Positions 1 to 13,500 are shown, numbered from the stretch's first letter. The stretch: DNA of 64,000 nucleotides from Takifugu bimaculatus (GCA_004026145.2 CP034996.1:7415391-7479390), one strand, 5' to 3'. Notes: generated by a model from the sequence alone, not told the origin. A program made the numbers and translations.

Positions 1-663
1 GTAATAAATGTTCCCCCTGCCAGGGAGGTGAGAAATAAGAGAAAGAACTAGTTAAAAGTCATTAGAGGATGAGTTGTCATTGGAGAGGAGAATGGGCCCA
101 TTTACATGACATTTTCCAACCCCTAACAAAACAGTTCCCTATACAGATGCAAACATATGACAGATGCTAAAAGGCCCTAGTACACATGTTATTCCTGACC
201 TGCAGCTATAGTCTGCGTGCTCTGTTTTGCATTTACATAACAATTGATATCCAAGCATTTTGGAAAATCTCCACTTTAGAGCCTGTTTTTCTATCCCTTT
301 TGGTTGTCCATTGACACAGCAACACCTGGAAACTGAATGAAACCTTTGCTTTTTCACCTAAAAAACACAGGGCCTGAATGTCAGGGCAGGGTTTATTTGA
401 CAGTTAGCATCTCACATATGACATCACTGCATACACACACATATTTACATATACCCATTGTTCTGACTTCACAAGTAGGAATACGAAATGTTAGGAATGC
501 AGCTAAAGTACGTCGCTGCTTTCCATCTTCTTTTGCATGTTTCACACTTGTAAGCGGTGTTTTCTGTTACTTTGAGGTACATTTTGCCACATTGTGGTAT
601 TCTCACTGGAAACCTACCGTACATGTCATCTGTGTAGATTCTCAATCATCCAGGTCATTGTAT
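1..663. other. presumed auts2 intronic sequence, nothing recognised
   Basis: No coding exon, RNA gene or known repeat family recognised before the inverted-repeat element at 664. It is assumed to be an auts2 intron because the gene's first visible exon starts without a start codon. Confidence 0.5.
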
Positions 664-880
664 CCAAGGTCGTTTTCTCTGTCAACTGGACTGTGTTTCT
701 TCTCTTGAAAACGTTTCACCTTCTATCCAGAAGGCTTCTTCAGTTCTGAAATCGCTGGGGAGAGAGCTTGAAAATATATAGCCCCTGTGGACCATTTGCA
801 TGCTAATGATCTGGGTGGTCTGAGGCGAAACGTTTTCAAGAGAAGAAACCCAGTCCAGTTGACAGAGAAAACTACCTTGG
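664..880. mobile_element. MITE-like element with 57-bp terminal inverted repeats
   Basis: Arms 664-720 and 824-880 are near-perfect inverted copies: GTCAACTGGACTG pairs with CAGTCCAGTTGAC, and TCTTGAAAACGTTTC pairs with GAAACGTTTTCAAGA. The core includes GGCTTCTTCAGTTCTGA. No transposase is inside. No clear target-site duplication found. Confidence 0.8.
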
Positions 881-1689
881 AAACCTACATGTCACACTCT
901 TGGAGCCAGATTAGACACCACTAAGCATCTAGAATGAATAAAACGTCTCCCACGACCATGCACAAGAGCTTATACTGCGTAACCTAACACCCCCCTTAGC
1001 TATTGATTAGCAGAGCTGCAGACATGGTGAGTCTGTGAGGTCCAGCAGGGTATTATCCATCACATCCCATAACGTGACTAACACACATGGCTGGCAGCAC
1101 TGAGAATGGTGGATTCATTACTGTCAGGTGTTCCAACACCCTCGAGACATGGAGGGAGTGTGGTGTTACTCCTCACAGAGTGGTTAATCCTGTTAAAGAC
1201 ATTTGTACTTAAGAAGGTAATGATAGGGACCTAATAAACTGGAAGTTGCAACAGGAGAGAGCAATCCCAGTTGAATTTACTGCCATAGGGTTTCAGACAC
1301 AAGACACTTTTGCTCTTCTCATCAGTAACTTGATATCTAGTTGTTAGCATACCAAAGAAAATCAGAAAGAACACACACACAGTCACTCGCGCTCTATACT
1401 CAATTACCATGAAAACCTTTTTATATCATGGACAGATTTTTGCCAATATGGACTGCCTTGTATTTAGAGACAAGAATTCAGTGTAATTAGTGTGTGGACT
1501 TTGTTGTGGTGAATCATGTCTATCAAGGCTAAAGCCTAGGAAACAGACACACACGCAAACACACACACATGACAGTCTCACTCAGCTATAGATGATACAG
1601 TCATTAGGATTGTCGCACTAAGATGACCTGAATTATGGTGTTTCATTATATCATTTTGTTGGATGTATGCAAACATCTCATATTGGTGG
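881..1689. other. presumed auts2 intron, nothing recognised
   Basis: Only short CA-rich patches (about 1369-1380 and 1548-1568). No exon or repeat family recognised. Confidence 0.4.
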
Positions 1690-1875
1690 ACCACTTTATC
1701 CTTTTAGGGGTCACGGGGAGGGTGTTGGGGCCTATCCCAGCTGCATTTGGGCGAAGGCAGGATGCCCCCCTGAATGAGTTGCCACCTCGTTGAAGGGCCC
1801 TATCTGAGCATTTTAGGGGTACTTTGCTCCCCTAGCTACCAGAACACCTCCCATGTTTTCATTGCACCAGGGCTT
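1690..1875. repeat. dispersed repeat, copy 1 (related to 29410-29545)
   Basis: CCTATCCCAGCTGCATTTGG followed by GCGAAGGCAGG, then GGTACTTTGCTC. The same order of blocks occurs at 29410-29545. Looks like a decayed non-autonomous repeat; family not named. Confidence 0.5.
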
Positions 1876-2943
1876 GACCTGAGCCCAGACTGAGCTACCA
1901 GAATCAAATGAAATATGTTAATTAGTCTCCAGTCCAGTAGCAATCCAACAACTATACCACAATGCCAGATGCTGTTGCATTTTCCTGAGGGAAAGCGTAG
2001 TACACAGCAAACAGTAACATGGAAAGTACTTTTGTGAACAATGGAAATAAGGATACATGTCAAATGTTGAAGCCCACCATGAGGCAAAAAGCACTCTCAC
2101 TCCATGGAAAGCCCATAATGACACATGCCCCAGAGCTTTATGCACACCAACAGGAGCAAAGTACTGCAGAACAGCACTAACTCAAAATAAGAGTTTTTCA
2201 TTACAGTGCTGATGTAGACCCACATACCACCGATTTTCCACATTTATACTTAAAATAAAGACTAAACTGAAAATAACACTATCAAGACTGGAAAATTACA
2301 GAAATTCACATCTTGAATACTCTTTGGGATTAAGTGCTTTTTTGTTTGAAGTGATAAGGGAGATTGACAAGGAAGGAGGAAAACTGGTTTTCCCTCTTCT
2401 TTTTTCCTACCATAGGGCCTTTGAGACTTCCTTATGAAGAGAAGAGACACTTCCTTTTAGATTGTTCATTTTAAAACGAGTTCTTTCTGGACTTCTGGGG
2501 TTGACAGTAGGATTTACAGCAGGAACCATGAAAGCTGATTTCACTTGTCATTTTGTGGCGGTGAAATTGTTGTTATTTTTTTCATTATTATATTATATTT
2601 GTAAGTAGCAAATATTGACATGAGTTATTGACATGAGCCTAGCATGACAACTCAGCTATGCTGCTATGCTGGCAGTTGTCTCAATATGCTCTCCCATGTT
2701 TGTAGTTGGAAAATTTCCATATCTGGCACCTGCACTTTCCAAAACCTTCCCTTATCATTAGAGATTGTTGTACTGTAGTGCAGCAGTTATTCCTGGGGGG
2801 ATTTGTCTAAAGGGTGCTGTATTTCTCAGAGAGGGTTTCCATCCAGAACCACCTGCTTTCTCCATCCATTTCCACAATTTGGCAGGTGAGGTTTACTTCC
2901 CAAAGGGGGTTGAATCCTTGCTAGTGCCTCTCTATTCAATAAG
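1876..2943. other. presumed auts2 intron, nothing recognised
   Basis: Unique-looking, AT-rich sequence with short open frames that show no recognisable similarity. Confidence 0.4.
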
Positions 2944-3023
2944 GGCTTCCAACAGTGATGAAGAGAAGAAATTTACATATGTTCAGGACAAAAAAGCAGT
3001 CCAGAAATTTGACCCCTGGGCTG
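2944..3023 (+). CDS. auts2: candidate additional upstream auts2 exon
   Basis: After a pyrimidine-rich stretch and AG at 2942-2943, the open frame reads ASNSDEEKKF. This resembles the human AUTS2 exon that follows an EEK boundary (ASDASSEKLF). The first base, G, would complete a lysine codon split AA|G. Ending at 3023 leaves a phase-1 G that joins AT of the next exon (3537) to make Asp, as in human. The donor GTGTAA is weak, a better GTAAGT two bases later would break the frame, and similarity is modest, so this is tentative. Confidence 0.35.
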
Positions 3024-3536
3024 GTGTAAGTGCTGAATGGAGGGCTAGCTAGCACCCATGATTTTCACTTTAATGTTGACTGTTGTAGCATTTTGCTTTT
3101 GTGTTTGGCAAAGGACAACCAAATAGCGACGGAGGTGCTTGGGACAGACTGTATGGTGGAGAAGTCCGCCCATCTCGAACATCGAGATTTAGATCTCAGA
3201 AACCCAAGGGTGTCCACAGTAGACACTCATTGGGGATGGAGGGGGGCAATTTTAAGGGTTCTAATAAGGTTCCCTGACATCTCCTGTCTTGAGCATGTTC
3301 ACCTCTGGAGGCAGCATAATCACTGTCCCTGGTGAGGTCATTGTTGGTTGCGTCTTCAACAAACTTCAACACTTTAATAGAAAGGAGTGTCAAGTTCAGT
3401 TGCATTCAGTGTTGAGGCTGCTGGTGGCACAGCTTCAGCATCATTGTTCCATGATCTCTTGATGTTTATTTGTTTTGTTTTAGCATGAAAACCAACATAG
3501 TTATTTTTTTTCTCAATTACACTCTCTTCCTTCTAG

Positions 3537-4080
3537 ATTTTGGCGTTGATGTGTTTTGCACCAATGGCAGCCAGGAGCCTCATGGCCCAGGCCTACTCAA
3601 GGTGTCAGGCCTAGAGCGCAGTCAGGAGAGGAGTCAGGAGAGCTGCGGGGACCACCAACCTCCTGCATCTACCATCACTGATCCTCCACAGACCCGAGCC
3701 CCCTCTCAACAACAGCTCTTATCATCTATCCCTCTACCTGCATCTCCTTGTCAGACTCAGTCAAAGGGCAGTACCCAGGTTCTGGCTCCCACACACCTGA
3801 CTATCAGATCTGAGGTTAGCCTCAGGCCGCAGGCACCCACATCTCTGCTCCTTGTCCACGACAAAGTGCCATCTCCACCTTGCCCTCCACGTCATCAACA
3901 CGAGCCTGATCTGCATTGTGAAGCTCCACCAAGACCCAGCAATCATCTTTACCCACCACAGCCTCTGCTCCCCACACACCACCCTCACCAACAGCACCCT
4001 AGTCAGGCAAGGCCCCAGCGGCCCCCATCGCGTTGCCAGGTCCGGCCCTTGCCTGCGTGTAACAACTTCAAAGGTTACAG
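3537..4080 (+). CDS. auts2: auts2 exon with SGLERSQ motif and Pro/Ser-rich region
   Basis: A strong pyrimidine tract and TTCTAG precede 3537; the donor AG|GTAAGT follows 4080. It encodes SGLERSQERSQESC near the start, matching the human AUTS2 motif, then a low-complexity Pro/Gln/Ser/His-rich stretch. It enters in phase 1 and leaves in phase 2. Confidence 0.85.
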
Positions 4081-7000
4081 GTAAGTTTGACAAGAACAAA
4101 GATTCTTTCAAATATACAAAATGAATTTCCCAAGCAGCATTTCCATAAATGTTAGAGTAGAGATGCCGAAGAATGTTCCCAGTCATCGAGGTCAAAGAAA
4201 ATTAGGGCTTAAGAACATTCAGCTGGACTTCCTTTAGTTTTTCAAAAACATTTCACCTCTTAGAGCTGAAGAAGCCTCATCGAAAATGGGTGAAACGTCT
4301 TCGAAAAACTAAAGTTTGATTGAGCTTTCACAAAAGAGAATGAGGGACAAACAGGAATGTGTTGTACAATAAGATAATATAGATACCGGTAATAAGAATG
4401 TAGTACAGGACAGGGGAATCATAACTGTACTTCCAATAGTCACATTACTGTTTTAGGTAGTTTCGGCTGAACAATTTTGACTATCAGTCAATATTGGGGA
4501 TTTGGGTTTGGATTTGGATTGGGTTTGGGGATGGATAAAACCAAATCTATATGCAAGATTTTCAAGGCTGAGGTAAAATACTATGACAATGTCCATAATC
4601 ATGTAACCCATCACCTCAAAACACAGTCATCAAAGATTTCAGATTAACATTAACCCTGTTAAGGAGAGTTATTACTCGAACCGCACTCAAACCAGCCTAT
4701 TTCTATCATATGAGTGGCTAACTCATCTGTAATGTATATAAACAGAGGCTGAACCTAAAAATAATGCCAGGAGTTGTTAGATGCAGTGACTGGAGACACA
4801 TATTTGGGTCTATATAAAAAGTTGTTGAGGCATTCTTATTAATAAATAGCTTGGGATTACATTTTATTACATTTTGTTGCAGTTACATTTACTGCATTTG
4901 CAAGTTGTATTAAAAGTATTAAGAATAGACTTAAGATTTTAAAAAAAAAATACATTTCCGCCTATAATTTAACACTAGTATGTGTTAAATTATTTTTTTA
5001 TTTTAATTTTGCTCATTTCAGCATGATGGCAACTTTATTATCTCCCTCAATAATCGCTGCTGAGAAAATGTCCTGTTTATTTTTCCCTCAAGTTTGAAAC
5101 GAGATATCTGCCCTTGGTGCAAAGAAAATGGTTTGCATCTGAAATCCTGATTCCTGTTCATGTTCTTCTGCCTTGCAGCAGGACCACCACTCCAGGCACC
5201 AAGCCACACGAGCCTACTGCTACATCCTTGCACCTTGCACACCATCCACCTCCACCCAGTGCAAACACAGTAGCAGCCTCCAACTTCTCCTTGTCCTTAG
5301 CTGCTAACAACAGCTCCCCTGCTGCCTTGCAGTTTCTGTCACATCAGCACCGCCCCAATATGTTTGCTCCTCCACCGGCCTTGCCTCCACCACCACCACT
5401 TACTTCAAGCTCCTTGCCGGTACCTGGGCATCCTTCTGGCGCTGCCTTTTCAGGTAAACACAGCAATTTGAAGTCATTCCACCCATTTTACCGACCGTAA
5501 ATGGAGTAGCAGAGGTTTGCACATTTGTTTGCATAGTAAGCATGAGTGGAACACCCACAGACAATATTTCAAAGCAGATTTTAATTTAATCAGATTTTAA
5601 TTTAGTTTAATCACTACTCAGTGTGCACTCCATGCATGATGTTTTATTCATAAAGTTTAAACAATGTGCAGGAGTATCCACCAGCAAGTCCAGCTGTATT
5701 TTAAAAGCATTACAGACTGCACACATTTACAGGCAAAGCTGAGGTATCACAGTCACTGTGAGAAGAGGAGAAGGGGTGGAAGAAGGTTCATCTTTTAACA
5801 ACATGTCTGGAATGTTCACTTTGCACCTGCAGTTTGTGTGGAATTTGGTCAAAAGGATAAAACAAATGCAAAGAACATTCTAGCAAATGGTTATCTGGAA
5901 TAGGAAGGATGAGTTTAATATAGTTGAGAACTAATCTCGAGTGGTAGGTTCTTTGGTTCTGAAACAAACTTTTTAAAGATTTATTCTTTTTCCACATGCT
6001 ATTCAAGGGTTATTAGAACAGCAGATGTGTTATATTGCTAACGACGTACCAAAAATTGTTGCCATTTCCTGTTTTTTGCCTGACCTCAACAAGGCTTCCC
6101 ATTGAGTTACGCAGTGTGCATTGAAGTCCTTGTGCCTTAAAGAAAAGTATAAAATATTAGATAAATAGATTTACTCAATAAGTCTGTTATCGTTCATTTC
6201 TTCTCATTAACAAAAATGTGCCTTCCGGCAGAACAAGACCTGCTGCGTCAGGAGCTCAACACCCGCTTCCTGGCCTCCCAGAGTGCTGACCGTGGTGCCT
6301 CGCTGGGCCCTCCGCCCTACCTGCGCACTGAGTTCCACCAGCATCAGCACCAACATCAGCACCAACACACCCACCAGCACACCCACCAGCACACCTTCAC
6401 ACCCTTCCCCCACACCATCATGCCCACCCCAGCACCACCTATGGTGCGTAACCCACCCAGAAATGTGAGGATAAGTAGAACACGATTGTACCTGCATGTC
6501 TGTCAAAATTATACACAAAAATGTGGACACACATGCAAAGGTTGCATTTTTTTCATGTTACTGTGTAAACAACATAATCTCTGTCATGGCCTTACGCTGA
6601 TGAACATTATTGGCCCTCCTCACCACAATGTCTCCTATTCATATTCCTCTTACCGGTACTCAAAGATGGGTCAGTTCTTGGCACTAACTTTGTCAAAGCA
6701 TGGTAAAATGGGAGTCAGCGTTAGGTCATCATGCAACAAATGAATTTAAAATTTTATTACATCAAGTCATTGCTGGTGAGTGTTTTGCAAGAAGAACAAA
6801 ATGGTTCATTGGGAGAAACAGCAATCTCCTAGACTCTTAATTGCCTGGCCAAGAGAGGCTTTGCTGTGACGATACCTCAAAGGCAGACAGGCAGTTATTG
6901 AGGCCATTAAAGGCCCTTTTATGGCTGCAGAGTTTAGTCTTGACAGGGAAATGTTCACCGTGAGGAAACTAAATGAAACATGGGACTCAAACTAGTTTAC

Positions 7001-7349
7001 AATGTCCTGAGATGATCATAAAGGAAGTTAAAACCAGTGCAGGTTTGGGAAGTAGCTGATGGCCCTAGTGGATCATTCATCATTTCAGATGGTCCAAAAA
7101 TTGTTGAGAGTCAAAATTAGCCTGCAGTGATGCTGACTCAACTTTGTTTTGTGTATATTGTGTATAGAGTTGTTGTGTTATTGTGGTGCCTTTTGTATTT
7201 AGCTGTGTTTTATTTCTTCTACAGTTTGACAAATACCCAACAAAAGTCGACCCCTTCTACAGGCACAGTGTGAGTTTCTGTATTTCATAGTAATTGTTCA
7301 TACTCATGCTAACTGTATCATTCCACCCAATGGAAGCAAATGTGTGAGC

Positions 7350-7407
<58 letters not shown>

Positions 7408-9509
7408 ATGTGTGTGTGTATGTGTGTGTGTATGTGTGTATCTCCAACGCACAAGTACAAGCATGGAGCAAAATGCACTTTTGTTACTCCACAGCAGAAA
7501 TGTGATACTTGTTTATTATAAATATATAAATTTAAATGTTTCAATGTGTCCAGCAGGGGTTAGCTGTGTCTGTACGACTAAGTGTGAATGTTTTAGTTTC
7601 AGTACCTAAATACAACAATAAATATGATAGCTTTACCATAGTAGTTTCCTAAATTTACATCAGTTTGAAAGGAAAAGTAGAATTTTATGCATCTGCAGTT
7701 TTGGAAATGTCATCCAAGTTGTTTTTGAAGAGCATTGTTGAGGCTCATTTATCATCATCATCGCCTGCCTGTTACATCTCTGCATTATGGGGCTCCAGCT
7801 TTGCATTTGTCCCGACCATTCTCAGACTTTGGTTCATAATTACGGTTTTATTTTGTTTACCACAGCTCTTCCACTCCTACCCATCAGCTATGTCTAGCCT
7901 CCCGCCGGTCATTCCCCCATCTGGACCCTTTAGCTCACTGCAGGGGGCCTTTCAGCCTAAAGTAAGAAGCACAAGGACAAAACCATACACACTAAAAAAA
8001 ATATGCTGCCTAAAGAAAAACAGAGTAGAATCTATAGTAATTTACAAAGAAACTTGCTCTGTTGTGTTGTGTGCTTTTTAGACCCCAAACCCGCTTGATG
8101 TGTCAGGAAGACCTGGAGCCATCCCTCACACCTTCTTGCAGAAGGACCCCAGGGTAACAGCATGCACACACACCCTGAGGGGCTGTTTCACCACTCACAG
8201 TGGTCAGATTTGATCCAACATTTTCATGTTTGACTTGCTTGTTTTTAAAAATCCTATTTTATGGTTAAAAAAAGTGGACACTAGATGATTAAGGCAGAAT
8301 TAAAAACAGAGGAATATTCTGTCTATATTTATGAACTAATGTAAGGGCATATATAGTATATGACAAACTGAGTCACTGTCATTAGCCCTCAGCTTAGATA
8401 TCCATTAGTGAGAGAGAAACAGCTCTTTTTATGTGTCCCAGGTCTCTAACTGCAGAATGAAATGGATAAAATGTCGTTAGATTAACATCTAAATAACTGA
8501 GCTTTGTTTCCTGCAGCTAACGGATCCATTTCGGCCCATTCTCAGGGTAAGTGCCCTCACCGTCCGACCTGTAGATTCTCATCCATCCAGGTCATGTTGA
8601 GAGCCGTTGTTTTGTTTCTACAACATACAATTCTTGACTGCACTGGACCAAATACCATTGGTCTGTTTGACAAAACACCCAGGCAAAACCAGAGCAATTA
8701 AGTGTCCAGTTGACCATTTGCTAGACCTCCACGGATACATGTCCACACATTCACGCACACAGAAACACATACAGAAACACACATAATGTACAACTCAGAC
8801 TGTTAGCATTAATCGCAAAACCATATTGTGTTAAAAAAAATGCATGCATTCAGTTATCCAGTCTTTACCTCAAACAGCTAATGGTTGTCTGACATCGAAC
8901 CAGTAATTTCATGATTGTGTCCACAGAAACCAGGGAAGTGGTGTGCCATGCATGTCCACATTGCCTGGCAAACATATCACCACCAACAGAAAGTGAAGGT
9001 GAGGACTCAGCTGACTTCTTATTATTATTATTATCATTCCTAATTGTTCTAAATCTGTATGAAATTCAATACCATGACACTTTGACACAGATTTATGGGA
9101 AACAGCACACATGTGTTGCTCTCTGCTCTGGCTTTTTCTAGCAGCAGATGCAGGTTGACCCTCACAAGATTGACTTTGGCATAAAACCAGAGTTTCTGGG
9201 TCGACCTTCGGGGCCCAGCCTCTTCAGTGCCATCCACCATCCCAACGACCTGGCACGACCCTCCACCCTCTTTTCTGCTACAGGTGTGTTTGTGTGCATA
9301 AAACAATATTGCTGATTTAGGCGCCTGGGCATCACGGAGGCTTTTAAGCATATTCTGAGGACAACCAGCCATCAAGGTTAAATTCTGAAAATCACGAGAC
9401 ATTAAAATTGCTGATATTTTCCTGCTGGATGTTAATTTACTTACATTGTTACGAAAGCTTTATTATAACATAAAAGAATACTCTATCCATCTGTCCATCC
9501 GTCTGTCCG

Positions 9510-9591
<82 letters not shown>

Positions 9592-10503
9592 GAGTGCCCA
9601 ATAAATGTGATCCAATCACACCAGATCATAGTATCATGAAGTGCGTAAAACCCTTGATTTTGCATCACGTATTACATTTTTTCCTTCACTTCTGTCCCTC
9701 TCTACCTTTGTCCGTTCGTTATTCGTAATCATACAGAGCGCTGATGTCATGTGAAATTAAACGCTTTTTGAAGCTTTGGAAAAGGTTTTTCATCAATAAA
9801 AGGTCCAAAAGGTCTAAAAGGACTTTCCTGAGCGAGATAAAGTAATTAAAATTCTTCTTGAGGATTGTTATTGAACAGTGACTCATTTCAACACGATTAT
9901 GTAATTGATGAGAACATTAATTAACTTTTAATGTAGTTAATAAAGAAAGCAGCAGTTTTACTAGTACTGGAAACGCTTTACAGAGCCACACCAACCATGG
10001 AACTTAAGTCTGCTCAAATTTTCTCCATTGTAAAATGCATTAAATGATGTATTTTGAATAGCTGGTACTGGTCATCAGAAGAATAAAACTCTTTTGTAAA
10101 TATTTCTGTTAGGTTTTGTGAAATTGGGGTGTATAGGTCAAATAAGACAACAAGTGCTGAATCAGTGCAGTTTATTTTTTAACACGTTAACCTCCAAAAT
10201 GAAAACAACTAACAAGTTAAAAAGTTGATAGTAAAACAGTACAACAAACAATAATTTGTGATTTTCCCCTGATTTTACAGCTTCAGTGGGAATAATCCAG
10301 TCTGTTGGCTTGAACAAGGGCATTGGAATCTGGCTGCATGTCTGAGGTGGCTATGAGAAGGACAGGATCTGTGTTTGAATGTGTTGCCGTTCATCACATA
10401 CGCAGGTAGACCCACAGAGGACTGGAATCCTCTGAGCAGTTCTCCCCAGCAGTGAGACTGACCTGAAGTGTTCTGAAGGTTGTCAGACTGCAGGTCAATG
10501 AGT

Positions 10504-10535
<32 letters not shown>

Positions 10536-13500
10536 TAGCGTCTTTTACAATCAAAATTATTTCAAGGCGCTTTCCAGAATCCCAGGACCTGACCCCAGAC
10601 AAGCAACAGTGGCAAGGAAAACTCCCCTTTAACAGGAAGAAACCTTGAGCAGGACCAGGCTCATGTAGGGGGACCCTCCCGCTGATGGCTGCTGGGTAGA
10701 GAAAGAGGAGAGGAGAGGAGAGGAGAGGAGAGGAGAGGAGAGGAGAGGAGAGGAGAGGCGTGGAGAAGCGTGGAGAGGCGTGGAGAGGCGTGGAGAGGCG
10801 TGGAGCATAGAAATACATACAAAAATACATTATATTGAATTAAATTGAATTAAATAAGCTGCTGGTTGAGTGGGTCAGTGGGGTCGGAGGTCAGTATACA
10901 GCTCGGAAGGCGGCGATACCTGTAAATGAATACAGAAGGGGGGGGGCAGAAAAACTACACAGGAAATAGCATCACTAGTCTACTTGATGAGGAGGAGGAG
11001 AGGAGAGGAGAGGAGAGGAGAGGAGAGGAGAGGAGAGGAGAGGAGAGGAGAGGAGAGGAGAGGAGAGGAGAGCATGACCCAGTGGGGTGACAGAGGCCTG
11101 AACATCACTTGGTGCATTATCCTCCGTGCGGTTAAAGGGAAAAGAAACAACAAATCTTAAGATTTTGAAAATCTTGAAATGGCATTGAAAACTCTCCGTG
11201 TAGTGCTTCTAACGTGGTTTAGTACTTGTGGAGGTGATTGGCTGATTATGTGACCTCCTTTAATGTTGCCAACTGGGTCAGATTGTTGTCCTTCACCTGG
11301 CTTGAGAGGAGCTTAAACTTTCACATGAAAGGCTTCACTGCACTGTACAAAATGCCCCTGAACTGCAGTTTGGCATTGAGTTCCTTCATTAGTGCCGTCA
11401 CATCCACTGCCAATCTGAGGTGCCCTGCCTTCATCTGAAAGCTCTGGCATGTCATTTCCTTCCTGCTCTCTCAGGTTCCCAGTGATAGCTTATGTCACAT
11501 CTTCAATCTCATTTTCCTCCAAAAGTACAACGAATTGTCTGTCATTTAATGCGCTCCCTCTGATGAAGTGAACTAAAACAGTTCAGTTCAGATTTGTGCG
11601 TTACACCTGTTTCTGTTGTTACACCTGCGAGCTTATGGCTGCTAGCTCCTCCTTGATTTGAAAGTCTGTAGATGAGTAGCTGGATGGTGTCACATCCATC
11701 GCAGCTCTCATCGAGAGCCAGAGAAAAACCACCCCAATCAAAATCGGCCCCATCTTCTTCAGCTGTGGCTCTTCCTCAACTCACCTCGATACAGTGTGTC
11801 TGGAGAGTGATGCGTTCGAAAATTTGCCCTTTTCCTGTGTATATCAGTCCAATTAGCACTCCTTAATAGACTCTCCGTCAGAAAACGTCTCTGTTTTTCG
11901 GTTGATTTTCAGGAATTGACATAACTTGTCCTGACGGCTGCATCTCTGGGGGTGTGAAGTTTGGCAAAAAGTCCCTGTTGGCTTTTTAGTTTTGCTATCA
12001 ATGCATCAGGCACTCTTGTGCGCTCTTTATCAGACAGACTTCCATATTTGTCCTCATGCCGAGTCGTGTAGTGGCGATTCAAATTAGAATCTTTAAACAC
12101 AGTGACCTGTGTACCACAAACTAAACACACAACTTTACCTGTTAATTTCTGGAAAGAAATACTCGGTAGTCCTTGTTTTGAAGAAAACACAAAATTTGTT
12201 ATAAACTTCTTAGCGTGAGCTGACATCTTGAGGGTAACCTGGCTAGCATAATTTTTCGCTGTTCAATTTTACATACCCAAGTAATACGAACGTAAAGCTT
12301 TTTAATAAAAAACAAACTGCACAGTTGTATTGCACAACATGGATATATATATATTAATTTTATTTATTTATTTTTTAATTTTGTAATTTAGGATTGGCCT
12401 CATGGTAGCTGGACAGGGCCCCCTGTTAATAGGTTTTAGGACCCATTAATAGCCACTATGAGGGGGATTTCTAGTGCAGGAACATCGTAGTACACTGATT
12501 TTATCATTGACATATGGGCCAAAGTCAGCTGTCTCTGGAGGCCCCTCTAGCTGAGTCCCCCAGACAATTGCCTGGGTCACCTGTCTGTTGCAGCTTCTGG
12601 CTATAACTTCCAATTTATCGTTTTCATCTCCAGAAATAAAGAGGTGTTAACGCAACAGTCGTACCATCTTTGTTAGGTTCACTGATTCTGATAGTTCAGA
12701 TCAGTTTTAATGGAGTTTTTTGGTCGCAGCGATTCATTGTTATAAACACTCAGACCAAATTAATATGGGGAGAGTGGTGCAGTCTTCATTTACTTGATTT
12801 CTAATTTGGATAAATAATTGATTTCTTTTGAATAAATAATAAATATTTTTTACATAAAAAGAACTAAACGATTTCCGGGTGAAATATATTTCTGTATTAC
12901 TAATGGAGCACCTGGTCCATCCAGGTCAACAATAAATAAAGACATTTATTGAAATGACACAAAATGCATAATATTTTGTGTCTATACCAGGCTGACATGT
13001 ACTGCATTAAAGGTAGCAACTACTGAAACAAGAAAGAAATATACATTGTTGGAGATGTTGGATAGCATGCTACCTTAGGAGCTGTCAAAGCAGCAGCAGC
13101 TTAAAAAGATCATGACAATTTTATCTTTCAAGTTTATCTTAAGTGAATAAAATCTAATCTAATCACAGTATTAAAATAAATCATAATCAACATGACAGAT
13201 GATGTGTGGGTATAAAGATTAGCAATTAATCCCAGTTCTTTTTGCTGATACACTTATTTATACACTTATCGGGCATTTTTCTGTCCTTCTCACTGTAACA
13301 AATAAGAATAATCAATAATTATATTAATTATTTAAAACAAACCAGCTGATGCAGAAATGGATTTCTCTTTAATCCATCTGTGGCATCTGTTTAATTTAAC
13401 GGTGATAAGTTAATTATCTCAACTGAACGTTAATTTTGTGCAGTTAGAAGCTTAATTATTAACATTTAATTCTCTTGGAGTGATGAATATCAATATATCT

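Larger units (their letters stand above)
10495..11101 (-). repeat. long dispersed repeat, copy 1 (truncated)
   Basis: Starts with (AATC)n then TTTATTTATATAGCGTCTTT, GCAACAGTGGCAAGGAAAAC, AACAGGAAGAAACCTTGAGC and AGGCTCATGTAGGGGGACCC; shares these with 59234-60000 and 63541-64000. The tetranucleotide edge suggests the 3' tail of a LINE/SINE-type element on the minus strand (inference). The match to the other copies stops at about 11101. Contains two expanded GAGAG minisatellites. Confidence 0.8.

Noticed and set aside
337..708. 123-codon open frame on the + strand
   Set aside because: It runs into the arm of the inverted-repeat element at 664-880 and shows no protein similarity or codon bias.
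3470..3536. Upstream extension of the first auts2 exon to TTTTAG at 3482
   Set aside because: The acceptor at 3536 has a far better pyrimidine tract, and the phase and Asp at the junction match human AUTS2; the extension adds residues absent from the family.
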